52,446 nucleotides of DNA from Lachnospiraceae bacterium UBA3282. GTDB lineage: Bacteria; Bacillota; Clostridia; Lachnospirales; Lachnospiraceae. The position numbers were made by a program, and so were the translations under genes. The number at the start of each line of letters is the position of its first letter. The first letter of the stretch is position 1. Shown here one piece after another: positions 51,216 to 52,446 of this stretch. The stretch spans positions 1-52,446 of the forward strand of contig DETS01000013.1 in assembly GCA_002361735.1 (NCBI GenBank). Direction: 5' to 3'. The notes under the pieces are model-generated. The model did not search any database, was not told the DNA's origin, and was given only the letters and a program-made list of their open reading frames with translations.

Positions 51216-52283
51216 ATGGCAAAGACAGATAAGAATACGGCGCCTGCGGGAAAGGGGCTCAGTGCAAAATTGATGGGTATGACCGATACCAACCTGCTCC
51301 TGACGATTACGGTCATTGTATTTTTCCTGATGTATATAGGCGCAGTAGTATTTCTGCGCGGCGGTTTCTTAAAGCCGCAGACCTTTTTCCTGATCTTAAA
51401 CAGTAACGCAGCGCTCATTATCCTTGCCTGCGGTATGAGCCTTGTGATGATCACCGGCGGAATCGATATTTCCGTGGGCGGAGTGACCGCTCTGGTGAGT
51501 ATGTGCTGTGCGGTCTATCTGGATCATAAGGGTGGCAGCGTTTTTGGAGCGGTCCTGATTGCTTTAGCGATTGGTCTTGCCTTCGGTGTTGTTCAGGGAG
51601 CGATGGTGGCGTATCTGGATATCCAGCCCTTCATCGTCACGCTGGCAGGTATGTTCTTTGCGAAAGGTATGACTACGGTAGTGAACAGTTCCCCTTTCAA
51701 TGTGGCGAATGAAGCGTTCGTTGCGCTTAAGACCACGCGTATCAACGTACCGGGACTTGGTTCCGTCAATAAAAAGGGAGTCTATGTGCCCGCGTATGTG
51801 GAGATCGGCGTGCTGGTGGCAATCCTGATCGTGATCGTGATGTTTGTGCTGCTGCGTTGGACCAAGCTGGGTCGTAACTTCTATGCGGTCGGCGGTAATA
51901 AACAGAGTGCATTGATGCTTGGTATCAATGTAAAGAGGACGAAATTCCTCTCTCATTTGATCTGCGGCCTTCTGGCAGGAATCGGCGGTTTCGTTTATTT
52001 CCTGCATGTGGGTTCCGGTTCCCCCTCCAATGCGGCGGGTGCCGAAATGGATGCGATCGCTTCCTCCATTATCGGTGGTACGATGCTGACAGGCGGTGTC
52101 GGTAACGTGGCCGGTACCTTCTTTGGCGTACTCTCTCTGAGTACGATCCAGAATATCGTATCCTCCATCGGATTTGATGAAGCATGGTGGACCGGTATTA
52201 CAAAGGCGGCTATGCTCTGCCTGTTCCTGTTGGTTCAGAGCGTGGTGATGTCTGTAAGAAAAAAGAGAAATTCTGCGAATTAG
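51216..52283 (+). CDS. yjfF: Sugar ABC transporter permease, second subunit
   Basis: 355 aa with the same fold as the previous gene: GMSLVMITGGIDISVGG near the first third and IIGGTMLTGGVGNVAGTF near the end. Two different permeases, rather than one used twice, is the YtfT/YjfF arrangement and sets this apart from rbs or mgl operons. Last gene of the operon, terminated at 52304. Confidence 0.9.
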   Translation: MAKTDKNTAPAGKGLSAKLMGMTDTNLLLTITVIVFFLMYIGAVVFLRGGFLKPQTFFLILNSNAALIILACGMSLVMITGGIDISVGGVTALVSMCCAVYLDHKGGSVFGAVLIALAIGLAFGVVQGAMVAYLDIQPFIVTLAGMFFAKGMTTVVNSSPFNVANEAFVALKTTRINVPGLGSVNKKGVYVPAYVEIGVLVAILIVIVMFVLLRWTKLGRNFYAVGGNKQSALMLGINVKRTKFLSHLICGLLAGIGGFVYFLHVGSGSPSNAAGAEMDAIASSIIGGTMLTGGVGNVAGTFFGVLSLSTIQNIVSSIGFDEAWWTGITKAAMLCLFLLVQSVVMSVRKKRNSAN

Positions 52284-52303
52284 TTTAGCGTAAGATGAAA
52301 CAG

Positions 52304-52346
52304 AAAACCCCCGAACGGATCATTTATATGATTCGGCGGGGGTTTT
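52304..52346. terminator. Bidirectional terminator
   Basis: AAAACCCCCG (52304-52313) pairs with CGGGGGTTTT (52337-52346), with an inner ATCAT/ATGAT stem. A run of A on the left and T on the right allow it to act in both directions between two convergent genes. Confidence 0.88.
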
Positions 52347-52351
52347 CCTAT

Positions 52352-52446
52352 TTATTTTTGCTGTTTTAGGCGTTCGTTTTCTGCGCGGAGCAGACGAATC
52401 TGTTCTTCCTGCGCGGCAAGAGCCTGTTCATAAGCGATGCGGTCCT
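52352..52446 (-). CDS. Second Rpn-family nuclease, C-terminal end (partial)
   Basis: The window ends inside a minus-strand gene; 31 codons and a TAA (52352-52354) are visible. They encode DRIAYEQALAAQEEQ followed by IRLLRAENERL, a coiled coil of the same style as residues in the first gene of the window (DRIAYEKDKQK and SQIRQLRAE). The nuclease domain lies outside the window, so the assignment rests only on the tail. Confidence 0.5.
   Translation of the reverse strand, partial: DRIAYEQALAAQEEQIRLLRAENERLKQQK

Overview
The window looks like chromosomal DNA of an endospore-forming clostridium, most likely a Lachnospiraceae gut commensal. The support is spmA and spmB, dense BceAB-type and lantibiotic-type ABC transporters with their two-component systems, a YesMN-controlled sugar ABC locus, an Rpn-family nuclease with a coiled-coil tail, and the order VTC polyphosphate polymerase - DUF4956 - CotH. 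I saw no rRNA, tRNA, CRISPR array, insertion sequence or prophage.

Layout. 0-7 kb: an Rpn nuclease, then an eroded module (response regulator/histidine kinase, VTC, DUF4956, CotH) in which every member carries an in-frame deletion. It is interrupted by an AT-rich minus-strand triad: a beta-CASP metallo-beta-lactamase, a PD-(D/E)XK nuclease and a small unknown protein. 7-12.4 kb: a FIST-GGDEF diguanylate cyclase, spmA, cobO, a corrinoid-reactivation-like protein and an acyltransferase. 12.4-14.6 kb: the remains of an ABC/two-component set. 14.6-20 kb: a BceRS-BceAB resistance operon with an unannotated 44-aa membrane protein at its end and ybaK at its head. 20-24.3 kb: a second FtsX-type ABC set with an XRE regulator. 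24.4-25 kb: an AAC(6')-like fragment and an MNT antitoxin with what looks like a HEPN remnant. 25-31 kb: uridine phosphorylase, small genes, a GNAT, then a response regulator/kinase and a lantibiotic-type ABC exporter preceded by four 11-bp-phased TGCAAG repeats. 31-36.6 kb: SulP transporter, flavoprotein, ROK kinase and SGNH esterase. 36.9-41.4 kb: spmB, a non-coding region with five predicted helices, a FabT-like MarR regulator with its operator, a DUF885 peptidase-like protein and a membrane diguanylate cyclase. 41.6-52.3 kb: a sugar-sensing and uptake locus: YesM kinase, membrane-anchored YtfQ-like sensor, YesN regulator, GntR/LacI regulator, and a ytfQ-ytfR-ytfT-yjfF-type transporter. The window ends in a second Rpn gene.

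How parts work together. At the right end the anchored binding protein probably presents the sugar to the YesM kinase, and YesN then activates the ABC transporter. The Bce module and the 28-31 kb exporter are self-contained antimicrobial-peptide sensing and efflux units. The left end shows repeated gene reduction. The strongest candidates for something undescribed are the beta-CASP/PD-(D/E)XK triad, the row of in-frame deletions in the polyphosphate-CotH module, and the structured non-coding region between spmB and the FabT-like gene. All family names come from reading the protein sequences; no database search was run.
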